A stretch of DNA of 64,000 nucleotides. Origin: an uncultured Collinsella sp. (GTDB lineage: Bacteria > Actinomycetota > Coriobacteriia > Coriobacteriales > Coriobacteriaceae). The stretch is taken from assembly GCA_902491765.1 (NCBI GenBank), contig CABUIY010000003.1:84396-148395 (forward strand), in the 5' to 3' direction. Made by a program: the position numbers and the translations under genes. Below, in pieces: positions 32,844-41,764 of this stretch. Numbering within the stretch: position 1 is the stretch's first letter; every line of letters begins with the position of its first letter. Below the pieces are notes generated by a model. That model did no database searches and was not told where the DNA came from. It saw only the letters and a program-made list of their open reading frames with translations.

Positions 32844-35800
32844 ATGCCTGTTCGAATCTATACCACCAATGCCGGCACGGATTTGAGTGATGCCGAGTCG
32901 GCGTTGCTTGCCGACCTTGTTGACTGCCACGGACGTGCCGTGCTGCTGGCACCTACGTTTGCCGAGCTCGACCTGTGCCGTCATGATGCGGCGGAAGCCG
33001 GGATTTCGCTGGGTATTGACTACAAGACGCCTACATCGTGGTTTCGCTCGCTTTGGGAGCTTTTGGGCGACGGGCGCGGTTTCGTCGACAACCTGCAGCG
33101 CCAGATGCTGTTCTCGGACATGGTCACGCGTCTCGACGATGCCGACCTGCAGCCACTTTCGCGCAGCCAGGGCACAGTGCGCATGCTCGCGCGCATGGCC
33201 CGCGACGTGTTGCCGGGCGTTGCGGGGACGGGTGCCGAACGATGCCGTGGCGACAACTGCCGGCCTGAGCCAAAAAGCGATGCCGAGGCTCGTGTGTTCG
33301 AGCTTTTGCGCGCCTACGCGGGCGGTTTGGACCGTCGAGATATGGTTGAGCCCTGCGAGGCAGCTGACATTATGACCAGTGTCCTGGCCGATAGCCTGCT
33401 GGCGTGCACTCGCGCCGTATGCGTGCGCGGTATCACGTCGTTTACGCACGGTCTGCTCGAGCTGCTGTCTGCCGTGGCGAACAATGGGGGAGAGGTCGTC
33501 GTGCTGCTTGCCCGCGAGCAGGCGGCGATGCGCGAGGAGCTTGCCGCGGCATTTGATGCCCGCGATGTGTTGTTTGAGATCGCGCCGCTAGGGGAGGGTG
33601 TCGGCGCGTCTGATGCCGCTTGCGGGACCGCCGCTCAGCCTGCCTTTATTGAGGTCGCTGGCCCCCATGCCCGTGCTCATGCTTATGCGGACGCAATTGA
33701 TGATCTGGTAAAAACGTGCCGGGGTTCCGAGGTCGACGGCGTCGCGACGCCTGCCGACCCTGTGCGCGTGCTCGTTGTTTCTGCCCGGGCACCCCAGCTG
33801 TTCGTTGAGCTCGCCTCTCGTCTGGCGGCTCGTCATATCGCTGCCGAGACAACTGAGTTCACGGCGTTTTCTCAATCCATTGCGGGCAGGCAGTTTGCGG
33901 CGCTTGCCGGCCTGATCGAGCGCATGAAGGCCGCCGATGAGGGCATGGCGTCAAAGACCGAGTGGTGGCCCGCGCCGGAGCTTACCGACTGGATCTACAG
34001 TCCGCTTTCGGGTGCCGACGCCGCGAGCGCCCGCGGCTTCGACAAGAACATACGCCTGTCGCGCAACAAGACCACTGCGGGCGTTAAGAGCCTGCTGCAG
34101 AGCGTCCAGGGTCAGGTGAGGGGCGCGCGCAAGGCGGCGAGCGACGAAAACTGGTTTAAGAACGTGCCGTGTGTGGTCTCGGACGTGTTCCAGGCGCTGT
34201 GGCGCGACAAACCCGTGACGGCGCTCAAGGCCATGCTCGCCGTTGCCGAGGCGCTGCCCGATCGCGCTCTAGGCGGCCTTGACGGCCAGGCCCGTCGCCA
34301 GGCAGAGACGGCTTTGCTGCGCCATGCCATCGACATCCTTATGAACGATGCTCGCGCACTCGACGTGTCGCAGGCCGCGACCGTGCCGGTTCTCGACGGC
34401 GTTCGAACCAAGGTGGACAAGCGCAGTACCGCTTACGATTACGCGACCTACGAGGTCGATCGCACGCCACGGGCACAAGTGCGCTTCGTGTCGCTTGCCG
34501 ATGCGTCGGTTTTGCGTCCTGGCGGCTACGATGCCGTGCTGTTTGCCGATGTCGACCTGGACAGCTATCCGCTTTCGCACGAAGAGGGCCCGCTTGCCAC
34601 ATTGACGGCCGAGTTGCGCCGCGACGGCGTGTCTTTGGAGCCCGCCGCCCTGCTGCGCGTGCGCTTTGGCCGTGCGATGCAGGCGGCGAGCGGTCCGGTC
34701 GCGCTCGCCCGCGTGACGCACGATCGCCAGGCGCGCGAGTGCTACCCGGCAGCCGTATGGACCGAGCTGCGGGCACATGCCGAGGCCGCTGGCGCTGCCA
34801 AGCCCACGTGCGTGGGCGAGGGCGATATCATCGCCGACTTTGATCCCGCGGCAGGTGAAGGCCTCAAGCGCGAGCGCGTGACCTGTGAAGCCCCTCAGCA
34901 TCTGAGTGCCGAGGCCGTGCCGTATTTGGTCCTGCGCCGTCGCGATGGCGAGGGCGAGGATGCGCCGCTGGTGCCGCGCTTGACGTCTGCCTCGCAGATC
35001 GAGGCCTATTCGACCTGTCCGCTATGCTGGTTCGTCTCGTATCGCGTCAAGCCCCAGTCGATCGACGCTGGCTTTGGCAACATGGAGAAGGGCAACTTTG
35101 TCCACGACGTGCTGGAGCATCTGCATGCCCGTCTGCCCCAAGAAGGCATGGAGCGCGTGACGCCCGAGAATCTGCCGCGTGCACAGGAGCTGCTGCACGA
35201 GGTCTTTGACGAGACGTTGGCCGAGCACGCCGGCAAGCGCGGCACGGAGGGCCCGCTGGTGCCGCTCTCTGCGGTGGAGGAGCGCCAGGTGGCCGAGATC
35301 TTGCCGCAGCTGGAGGGCGTGCTTGCCTACGAGTCCGAGGCACTTGCCCCCTTTGCCCCGCGCTACCTGGAGTTTGCGTTCAACGAGCTCCAGGTCGAGT
35401 ATGCCGGTTGGCCGCTCGGCGGGCGCATCGACCGCGTAGATGTGGATGCCGAGAATCGCGCCGTGGTAATCGACTACAAGCATCGTTCGGGTGTCGAGGA
35501 GTTTAAGCTTGCCGACCCCACGGTGCGTGACGAGGAGACGGGCGAGGCCCCCATCGACGACCCGCGCTGGCTGCCGCCCCATACCCAAACGCTCATCTAC
35601 GCGCAGGCCATGCGTCGGGCACTGGGCTTGGATACCCGTGCAGCGCTCTATTTTTCGACCAAGGGCGGCAAGCCCGCGCTGCGCGGTGCGGCGAGCGCCG
35701 AGTTGCTCGAGGAAGAGCGCGGTGACGGTCGCATCCCGGGCCTCAAGAAGGGCTTCCCGGGCGAGGGCGGCAGCATGGACTTCGATGCCCTGCTCGATCG

Positions 35801-35939
35801 CGTGGAGGCCGGCATCGCCGAGCGCCTGCGCGAGCTCGAGGCGGGCAACGTTGCCGCCGTCGACCCGGCGTCGGCTCAGGCCGCGCATGCGCGCTGCTCG
35901 TATAACCACGAAGGAACGTTTGTAAGGAGGGACGTGTAG
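32844..35939 (+). CDS. addB: AddB/RexB-like helicase-nuclease subunit
   Basis: A 1031-residue subunit of a double-strand-break resection complex. The C-terminal PD-(D/E)XK nuclease has GGRIDRVDVD and VVIDYKHR. The helicase-like body has no Walker A; its N-terminus reads IYTTNAGTDLSD where AddB of Bacillus has an ATP loop, as in RexB. AddB proteins usually clamp the nuclease with a 4Fe-4S cluster made by one Cys before the nuclease and three at the C-terminus. Here the first region has two (TCPLCW) and the C-terminus only one (ARCSYNHEG), so the cluster is probably missing. GGAGGACC precedes the ATG. The next gene, the AddA partner, starts 3 nt after the stop. Confidence 0.85.
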   Translation: MPVRIYTTNAGTDLSDAESALLADLVDCHGRAVLLAPTFAELDLCRHDAAEAGISLGIDYKTPTSWFRSLWELLGDGRGFVDNLQRQMLFSDMVTRLDDADLQPLSRSQGTVRMLARMARDVLPGVAGTGAERCRGDNCRPEPKSDAEARVFELLRAYAGGLDRRDMVEPCEAADIMTSVLADSLLACTRAVCVRGITSFTHGLLELLSAVANNGGEVVVLLAREQAAMREELAAAFDARDVLFEIAPLGEGVGASDAACGTAAQPAFIEVAGPHARAHAYADAIDDLVKTCRGSEVDGVATPADPVRVLVVSARAPQLFVELASRLAARHIAAETTEFTAFSQSIAGRQFAALAGLIERMKAADEGMASKTEWWPAPELTDWIYSPLSGADAASARGFDKNIRLSRNKTTAGVKSLLQSVQGQVRGARKAASDENWFKNVPCVVSDVFQALWRDKPVTALKAMLAVAEALPDRALGGLDGQARRQAETALLRHAIDILMNDARALDVSQAATVPVLDGVRTKVDKRSTAYDYATYEVDRTPRAQVRFVSLADASVLRPGGYDAVLFADVDLDSYPLSHEEGPLATLTAELRRDGVSLEPAALLRVRFGRAMQAASGPVALARVTHDRQARECYPAAVWTELRAHAEAAGAAKPTCVGEGDIIADFDPAAGEGLKRERVTCEAPQHLSAEAVPYLVLRRRDGEGEDAPLVPRLTSASQIEAYSTCPLCWFVSYRVKPQSIDAGFGNMEKGNFVHDVLEHLHARLPQEGMERVTPENLPRAQELLHEVFDETLAEHAGKRGTEGPLVPLSAVEERQVAEILPQLEGVLAYESEALAPFAPRYLEFAFNELQVEYAGWPLGGRIDRVDVDAENRAVVIDYKHRSGVEEFKLADPTVRDEETGEAPIDDPRWLPPHTQTLIYAQAMRRALGLDTRAALYFSTKGGKPALRGAASAELLEEERGDGRIPGLKKGFPGEGGSMDFDALLDRVEAGIAERLRELEAGNVAAVDPASAQAAHARCSYNHEGTFVRRDV

Positions 35940-35942
35940 ACC

Positions 35943-38900
35943 ATGGATCTTTCGACTTTGATGCCGCAACAGCTGCAGATTGTCAAAACGCTCGACCGCC
36001 CGCTGTTTGTCTCGGCGGGCGCCGGTTCGGGTAAGACCTTTACCCTCACGCGCCGCATCGTCTATGCGCTCTCGCCCGAATCCGGTCCGTTCGTTGAGCA
36101 TCTGGACCAGGTGCTCGCCATTACCTTTACCAAAGATGCCGCGGCCGAGATCCGCGACCGCGTGCGCCGTGCGCTTATCGACGAGGGTATGGACGAGGAA
36201 GCACTGACCGTCGACGACGCGTGGATTTCGACCATTCACGGCATGTGCTCGCGTATCCTGCGCGCGCACGCGCTGGAGCTGGGCATCGACCCCGAGTTCA
36301 CGGTGCTCACCGATACCGACGAGCTCATGGATCAGGCTGTTGAGCATGTGCTGGGTCGCGCGACGGCACCCGATGCCGCCCCCGAGCTCGCGGCATCGCT
36401 CAAGGCCCTCTATGCCTGGTATCCCATGGCGGGCGAGGGCGGTTCCTTTGGCGGCGGTACGACCATCAAGGGTCTGGTGCGCGACCTGCTGGAGCTGTCG
36501 AGCCAGTTGCCGGGCGGTATGGACGACGTGCGCGTGGCGCGCGGCCAGGCCGATACCTCGGCACTCGCCGATGCCTATCGCGCGGCGCTGGGTGCGAGCA
36601 AGGCCTCGACCGAGAAGGCGCAGGCGGCGCTCGATGCCATCGACGCGTTCGAGGCGAGCGGCAAGACCATGGCCGATGCGGCGCGACTCATGATGTCGTG
36701 CACCATGCCGCGCGCGAGCAAGGCATTCCCTAAGGAGCAAGCCGAGCTGCTCAAGGCCGAGGCCGCCGATGCGTTTATCAATATCGTGCTTGCCTGCGGT
36801 GGCCCGGCGCTCGATGCGCTGGTGGGCCTGGCCCGTTCCGTGGAGGCGGAGTACCGTGCGCTCAAGGCCGACCAGTCCGCGCTCGACAATAACGATCTGC
36901 TGCGCATGGCATATGAGGCGCTGCGCGATTATCCCGCCATCCGAGCCGCCTACGAGGGCCGCTTTAAGATGGTCATGATCGACGAGTTCCAGGATACCGA
37001 CCAGATGCAGGTCGACCTGATCCGTTACCTGACCGGCGCGGGGGAGCGTGCGCTTTGTACCGTGGGCGATGCGCAGCAGTCGATCTACCGCTTCCGCGGC
37101 GCCGAGGTCGAGGTCTTCCGTCGCCAGGAGCGCAAGGTGGGCTCGTCTACCGCGCCCGAGGCGACTGCCGCGGCCGACGCCCCTGCTGGCGAGCTCGTTA
37201 AGCTCGTGCGCAACTTCCGCAGCCATGACGAGGTGCTGCGTTACGTGGCGCGCGTCTTTGATGGCGACGATGGCGGCCTGATGCAGGGCTTTTTGGATCT
37301 TGAGGCGAGCGACGGCCGCAAGGACACGCTGGTGGCGGACGCCTCGCGTCGCCAGGCCCTCTTTGTTGCCGGCGGCAGTACGCAGGAGCGCACGCAGGCC
37401 AAGGCCCGTGCGATCGCCGAACGCTTCCGCGCACTTGCCGATGCCGGCCAGCCCCAGGGCGGCATGGTGCTGCTGCTGGGCCGCATGACCAACGCAGATG
37501 TCTACGCGCAGGCTTTCCGCGATCAGGGGCTCGACTGCGTCATCGCGGGCGGCTCGGTCTTTGCCCAGGCTGCCGAGGTGCAGACGGTGCGTGCCCTGGT
37601 CTGCGCGCTCGCCAATCCGGCCGATACGGCGCAGGGCCTTATGCCGCTGCTCGCCTCGCCGATGTTTGCGCTCGGCGCCCAGGAGTTCCTGGCGCTGGCG
37701 ACCAAGCTCGATAGCGAGACAGGGGAGACGTCGCGCCGCAACATCGATGCGGGCATCATGAGTGATTTCGACGTGCCGGGTTTGCAAGACTTGCCGCTGG
37801 TGACGCGCGCCCGCGAGGTGCTGCGGTATGCGCTTCGTCGCGTGGGCCGCGATTCGTTCGCCGCCATCGCGCGCGACGTGGTCAACGCCTCCGGCTGGTT
37901 TGTGCGTCTGGCACAGCGCGGTCCCGAAGGCAAGGCCATTGCCGCCAACGTGCTCAAGGCGCTCGACGCCGTGGCCGAGGCGGAGGCCGAGTTCGGTAAC
38001 TCGCCGCGTTCCATCGCGCTGGCCTTCGACCGCTTCTTGGCGGGCAAGGAAGCCCCGGGTGCCCTCAACGAGGAGGGCGACGGCGCGGTGCGCATCATGA
38101 CGGTTCACGCCTCTAAGGGTCTGGAATATCCGGTCGTGGCGGTCGCCGAGTGCTTTGGCGTGCGTAAGCCCTCGGGTGCGGCACAGATGGGTCGCGTCGA
38201 GGGAGGAGCGCAGGTCGTGGCGCTGCCGGCACGCTTCGACGGCGTTAAGCTCACCGACGGAACCTTTGTGAAGGGCGACGACGTCAAAAAGCAGTTTGAG
38301 CACGCGTTTAAGGGCAAGGGCACGTCGCTGTGGCTACCGCCGGAGCTCATGGAGGATGTCTGCGCGACGGGTTCTCCCGCCGAGGCATTCGTTCGCCTGC
38401 GCAACGACGACCTGCAGCTTTCGCTCGAGGAGCGGGCTCGTCTGCTCTATGTCGCCATGACGCGTGCGCGCGAGCTGGTGATCTTGGCGATGGATGCCGG
38501 CGTGAGCCGCGGCAAGGTGGCGGCGCCGACCTTCGATGTCGAGACGGATCTGACCTACGACGTGCTGCGCCGTATTTTGCCGACCGACGCTCTGGACACG
38601 CCGCAGCTCGATAGCGACCGCCTGGTGTTCGACAACTCCCAGCCGGGCGACTACGAGCTCATTTCGCTCACGGACTTTACCTTTGGCGAGCAGGCGTTTG
38701 AGGCAAACGCTTCGCTGGATGCCGAGGGCAGGCTTGTCCGCGGCGATGCGGAGCCGGAGGGTGCCGGTGCAGATGCCCGCGCCGCCGTTCCCGGTCCTGC
38801 CGACCCCGAGCCCGATGCGTTTGAGCTCGTGTATCCCCAGGCGGTGGGCGTGCGCATGGGCACCTGCCCGTATCCGGAGCGCGATTCGTACGGCTACTCG

Positions 38901-39575
38901 TCAATTGCCGCGGCGCTGCATGCCGAGTCCGAGGACCGTGCCGCCGAGGCGCACGTGCCCATGGACGAGGCTGGCGATGATGCAGAGTCGGATGGCTCGG
39001 AGATGGCCGATGCGGACGTGGCCGTCGTTGAGCCCGCCGGCAACCCCATGGCGCTGGGCTCGGCGTTCCACGCCGCCTGCCAGTGGCTCATCGAGATGGG
39101 TGCCGACGCGTTGCCCGCTGCGCGCGCCGATGCACTGGCGCGTCTGTGGCGCCTGACGCCGGAGCAGCGCGAACGCTTCGACGTTGCCCTGAACCGCTGG
39201 CTCAAGTCGGCTGTTCGTGCCGACCTGCTCGCGTGGCCGCGCGTTCGCGCCGAGGTGCCGTTCTTTTCGCTGGGCTGCGAGGACGAGGACATCGCTCGCT
39301 ACGGTGCCTATGCCGAGGGCGCCATCGATGCACTGGCCACCGACCCGGCCGATCCGTCGCGCGCCCTGGTCATTGATTACAAGACGGGTGGCACGCCGGA
39401 TGAGACGCCGGAACAGCTGCTCGAGAAGCACGCCCTGCAGGCGCGCGTTTACGCTGATGTTCTGCACAAGGCGGGCTTTGAGGCCGTGACCGTCAAGTTC
39501 GTCCGCGTGGAGCAAGCGAACCCCGCCATCTTCGTCGGACCCGCCGAACCCCAAGTAGTCACCTACAACCTCTAG
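35943..39575 (+). CDS. addA: AddA-like UvrD-family helicase-nuclease
   Basis: A 1210-residue ATP-dependent helicase/nuclease that unwinds and degrades DNA ends for RecA loading. Superfamily 1 motifs in order: SAGAGSGKTFTLTRRI (I), ITFTKDAAAEI (Ia), VMIDEFQDTDQMQ (II), VGDAQQSIYRFRGA (III), TVHASKGLEYPVVAVAE (V) and VAMTRAREL (VI). The C-terminus is a RecB-type nuclease (GSAFHAACQW, GAIDALATD, VIDYKTGG). It is co-translated with addB. An acidic low-complexity stretch (about 930-1030) separates helicase and nuclease. Family naming as AddA rather than AdnA is by overall layout. Confidence 0.9.
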   Translation: MDLSTLMPQQLQIVKTLDRPLFVSAGAGSGKTFTLTRRIVYALSPESGPFVEHLDQVLAITFTKDAAAEIRDRVRRALIDEGMDEEALTVDDAWISTIHGMCSRILRAHALELGIDPEFTVLTDTDELMDQAVEHVLGRATAPDAAPELAASLKALYAWYPMAGEGGSFGGGTTIKGLVRDLLELSSQLPGGMDDVRVARGQADTSALADAYRAALGASKASTEKAQAALDAIDAFEASGKTMADAARLMMSCTMPRASKAFPKEQAELLKAEAADAFINIVLACGGPALDALVGLARSVEAEYRALKADQSALDNNDLLRMAYEALRDYPAIRAAYEGRFKMVMIDEFQDTDQMQVDLIRYLTGAGERALCTVGDAQQSIYRFRGAEVEVFRRQERKVGSSTAPEATAAADAPAGELVKLVRNFRSHDEVLRYVARVFDGDDGGLMQGFLDLEASDGRKDTLVADASRRQALFVAGGSTQERTQAKARAIAERFRALADAGQPQGGMVLLLGRMTNADVYAQAFRDQGLDCVIAGGSVFAQAAEVQTVRALVCALANPADTAQGLMPLLASPMFALGAQEFLALATKLDSETGETSRRNIDAGIMSDFDVPGLQDLPLVTRAREVLRYALRRVGRDSFAAIARDVVNASGWFVRLAQRGPEGKAIAANVLKALDAVAEAEAEFGNSPRSIALAFDRFLAGKEAPGALNEEGDGAVRIMTVHASKGLEYPVVAVAECFGVRKPSGAAQMGRVEGGAQVVALPARFDGVKLTDGTFVKGDDVKKQFEHAFKGKGTSLWLPPELMEDVCATGSPAEAFVRLRNDDLQLSLEERARLLYVAMTRARELVILAMDAGVSRGKVAAPTFDVETDLTYDVLRRILPTDALDTPQLDSDRLVFDNSQPGDYELISLTDFTFGEQAFEANASLDAEGRLVRGDAEPEGAGADARAAVPGPADPEPDAFELVYPQAVGVRMGTCPYPERDSYGYSSIAAALHAESEDRAAEAHVPMDEAGDDAESDGSEMADADVAVVEPAGNPMALGSAFHAACQWLIEMGADALPAARADALARLWRLTPEQRERFDVALNRWLKSAVRADLLAWPRVRAEVPFFSLGCEDEDIARYGAYAEGAIDALATDPADPSRALVIDYKTGGTPDETPEQLLEKHALQARVYADVLHKAGFEAVTVKFVRVEQANPAIFVGPAEPQVVTYNL

Positions 39576-39578
39576 CCA

Positions 39579-39669
39579 CCTCAGGCTTTACGGTGCTATT
39601 TGGTTGGTTTTGCGGCCGTAAAGCCCTCAATCGTCCAAATGGCACCGCAACGCATGGGAGAGCCTGAGG
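39579..39669. repeat. Compound inverted repeat after addA (GCGGTG-family variant)
   Basis: Outer arms CCTCAGGCT/AGCCTGAGG (39579-39587, 39661-39669) and inner arms GGTGCTATTTGG (39592-39603) / CCAAATGGCACC (39635-39646, 11 of 12) form one fold. An alternative 10-bp stem GGCTTTACGG/CCGTAAAGCC (39584-39593, 39616-39625) competes with it. The CACCGCAAC end echoes the GTTGCGGTG family. Confidence 0.65.
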
Positions 39670-39711
39670 CGGTACAATGGCTCGAACGGTTCAAACGAAT
39701 AAGGAGCCATC

Positions 39712-40221
39712 ATGCAGCTCACCAAAACGCTTAAGGTGACGCCGGAGGAGCTTTTTGACGCTCTGGCGGGGTCCATCATGCAGGATATCGAGAACGCCAC
39801 GGGCAAGCGTCCCAGCCGCAACAAGCTCAACGGCTATAAGTACGAGAAGCGCGCCCAGTCCGCAAAAGGCAAGGCCAAGGGCACGGCGATCAAGGTTAAG
39901 ATCAAGCACTTTGACTACCCGTGCCTCTATGAGGTCCGTTTTCAGTATGCGGCGGGCATCAATACCATGCGCTATGAGGCTGCACCTGCTGGCGATGGTG
40001 CCTGCGAGCTCACCTATACCGAGGATTTTCAGGGTGTGGGTGGCAACACGTCTGGCACGCGCGGCAAGCTCGGCCTCTTCTTCTATGAGCGCAAGCTCAA
40101 GAGCCACGCCAACCAGACGATTGATCAAATCGTCAAATACATCGAGGGTGAGCGCCGTGTAAAGGCTAATCCCGCCTTCGCCGATGATGCTGCCGAAAAC
40201 GCTTCGGATGTATTCCATTGA
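39712..40221 (+). CDS. DUF3284-domain protein
   Basis: A 169-residue protein matching DUF3284, a family of unknown function with an SRPBCC/START-like strand pattern. Visible features are the N-terminal VTPEELFDALAGS, a basic patch (KYEKRAQSAKGKAKG) and the middle strands. AATAAGGAG precedes the ATG. It is flanked by an inverted repeat upstream and an AT-richer region with an MFS gene downstream. No function can be assigned. Confidence 0.7.
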   Translation: MQLTKTLKVTPEELFDALAGSIMQDIENATGKRPSRNKLNGYKYEKRAQSAKGKAKGTAIKVKIKHFDYPCLYEVRFQYAAGINTMRYEAAPAGDGACELTYTEDFQGVGGNTSGTRGKLGLFFYERKLKSHANQTIDQIVKYIEGERRVKANPAFADDAAENASDVFH

Positions 40222-40324
40222 TACCCTGTGCAAAAGCTTTACCGCTCTCCACTGCAACTGTGAACACTTCAGGCTTCGAGTCAGTAGCGAGTGGCCCGAC
40301 ATAATTAATTGATGGAAGTGCCAA

Positions 40325-41524
40325 ATGAATAAGAATGCCACTACGCAACTGCGCATCTATTCCGTCTTTTTCGTTCTCGCGGGATTTGTTTTAAATCGGG
40401 GAGTGTTTCTACTTTTCCTTGCAGAGAAAGGAATGTCTGTCACGGAAATTGCGCTTTATCAAGCCCTGTTTAACATTGCAACAGTCGTCCTCGAGCTGCC
40501 AACAGGGCTGATAGGCGATTTCTTTGGAAAGAAGTTTTCGATTCAAGTGGGCGTGCTGCTGCTTTTTTTCCATACGGCTGGCATGCTGTTGCTCTCCGGT
40601 CCCTTTCTTGTCGTGCTTTCCCTTGTTGAGGCACTCGCCTACTCCCTTCAATCGGGATCCGAACAAGCTCTTTTATATGAAATTGCCCGAAATGCCGGTC
40701 AAGAAGAGCGCTTTCTCACCATCAACGCTCGGCTGCTTGCCGCGCAATCAATCGCTACGGGAATGGCGATTGTGCTCGGATCTTTCATTGCCCAAGTATC
40801 TTGGAGTGCCCTCTACGTATGCGTCTCCGTTTTCTATCTTCTGCAGCTTTCCCTTCTGTATCCCATTGAGAGGAAGGAATCGACCCGTTCTGAAAGCTCT
40901 GGGGAGGAAAGGTTTGACGTAGCCAAGATGTTCAGACGCGAAACCTGGCGTGTTGGAGAATCCGCTTTTGCGGTATTGCTTCTTCTAATCGGCACAAGCA
41001 TGCTCGATGGATTCTATGGGAGTTATTACAACTTGAATCAGTTGGTATTCGACGCATTTGATGCTCCCGTCTCCATAATAGGAATCTTTTTCGGTGCATC
41101 CTATGCAGTAAATGCGACGGCCTACATTGCAGCAGATTTCTTCTCATCGCGTTTCGGGAAAAGAAATACCATGCTCGGCTCGATGCTAATCGAGGCCGGT
41201 CTTTTCATGATTCTTCCGTGGTTCGCTTCAAATCCGCTGTGTTTGTTTGGCCTTAGCATGGTGCTTTGTTTTCTCCCAGAAGTGGTGTACATCACTTCGG
41301 AAAACTTAATCCAAGACGCGATAGCGGACGATCTCCGCGCGACGATCCTTTCCGTCGCGTCTCTGGTAAGGGCTCTCTTTTCTGCAATGTTTTTCTCCAT
41401 ATTTGGATATGTGTTGGGGTTATATCCCATTCAGATAGCGCTCGGTGTTATTGGCGCAATCGCGATAGCAATTACCGCCGTTGTTTCTTTAAAAATGGTA
41501 GGAATACATGTCTCCAAGAATTGA
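40325..41524 (+). CDS. MFS transporter in an AT-richer island
   Basis: A 399-residue major facilitator protein with about 12 membrane segments. The signature between segments 2 and 3 is GLIGDFFGKKFS. It resembles drug or metabolite exporters of the TetA/MacAB-independent MFS type; the substrate is unknown. Codon use (ATT, TTT, GAA, AAA) and base composition differ clearly from the GC-rich neighbours, so recent acquisition is likely. No strong ribosome site precedes the ATG. A 49-codon ORF begins inside its last codons in another frame. Confidence 0.85.
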   Translation: MNKNATTQLRIYSVFFVLAGFVLNRGVFLLFLAEKGMSVTEIALYQALFNIATVVLELPTGLIGDFFGKKFSIQVGVLLLFFHTAGMLLLSGPFLVVLSLVEALAYSLQSGSEQALLYEIARNAGQEERFLTINARLLAAQSIATGMAIVLGSFIAQVSWSALYVCVSVFYLLQLSLLYPIERKESTRSESSGEERFDVAKMFRRETWRVGESAFAVLLLLIGTSMLDGFYGSYYNLNQLVFDAFDAPVSIIGIFFGASYAVNATAYIAADFFSSRFGKRNTMLGSMLIEAGLFMILPWFASNPLCLFGLSMVLCFLPEVVYITSENLIQDAIADDLRATILSVASLVRALFSAMFFSIFGYVLGLYPIQIALGVIGAIAIAITAVVSLKMVGIHVSKN

Positions 41525-41657
41525 TATATCGATTGACGAGCTATCCGAAGCCTCGAGCTTTCTTGATGGACATGACTATTCGTCACAAATCATTCAGCGT
41601 ATCGCCGGGGTTCCAGTGATACTCGATGTATCGGGATGCCCTCATTCCCCTTTTTGA
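41508..41657 (+). CDS. Small coupled ORF or gene remnant after the MFS gene
   Basis: A 49-codon ORF starting with ATG inside the MFS stop region (17-nt overlap) behind AGGA. The product begins MSPRIDISIDELSEASSFLD and ends SGCPHSPF. It shares the AT-rich codon use of the MFS gene. It matches no family I know. It could be the start of a longer gene cut by the island border, since a REP-like fragment follows at once, or a small peptide. Whether it is translated is uncertain. Confidence 0.35.
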   Translation: MSPRIDISIDELSEASSFLDGHDYSSQIIQRIAGVPVILDVSGCPHSPF

Positions 41658-41659
41658 AG

Positions 41660-41674
41660 GTCCCAAAAAGACTG
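41660..41674. repeat. REP fragment GTCCCAAAAAGACTG
   Basis: This is a single arm identical to part of the 24582-24614 hairpin (reverse complement). It lies at the right border of the AT-rich island. Confidence 0.5.
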
Positions 41675-41764
41675 CCCGTGTGGGTTTGGCTAGGTTCGGG
41701 TGCCGTCCGCGCCGTGCGGTAAAATCGTTCAGTCAGAACACGAACCCGCATCGGAGCTCATCAC

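Noticed and set aside
35022..38303. 1093-codon open frame antisense to addA and addB
   Set aside because: The composition is His/Arg/Gly-rich with no domain, and it crosses two genes with full motif sets on the other strand.
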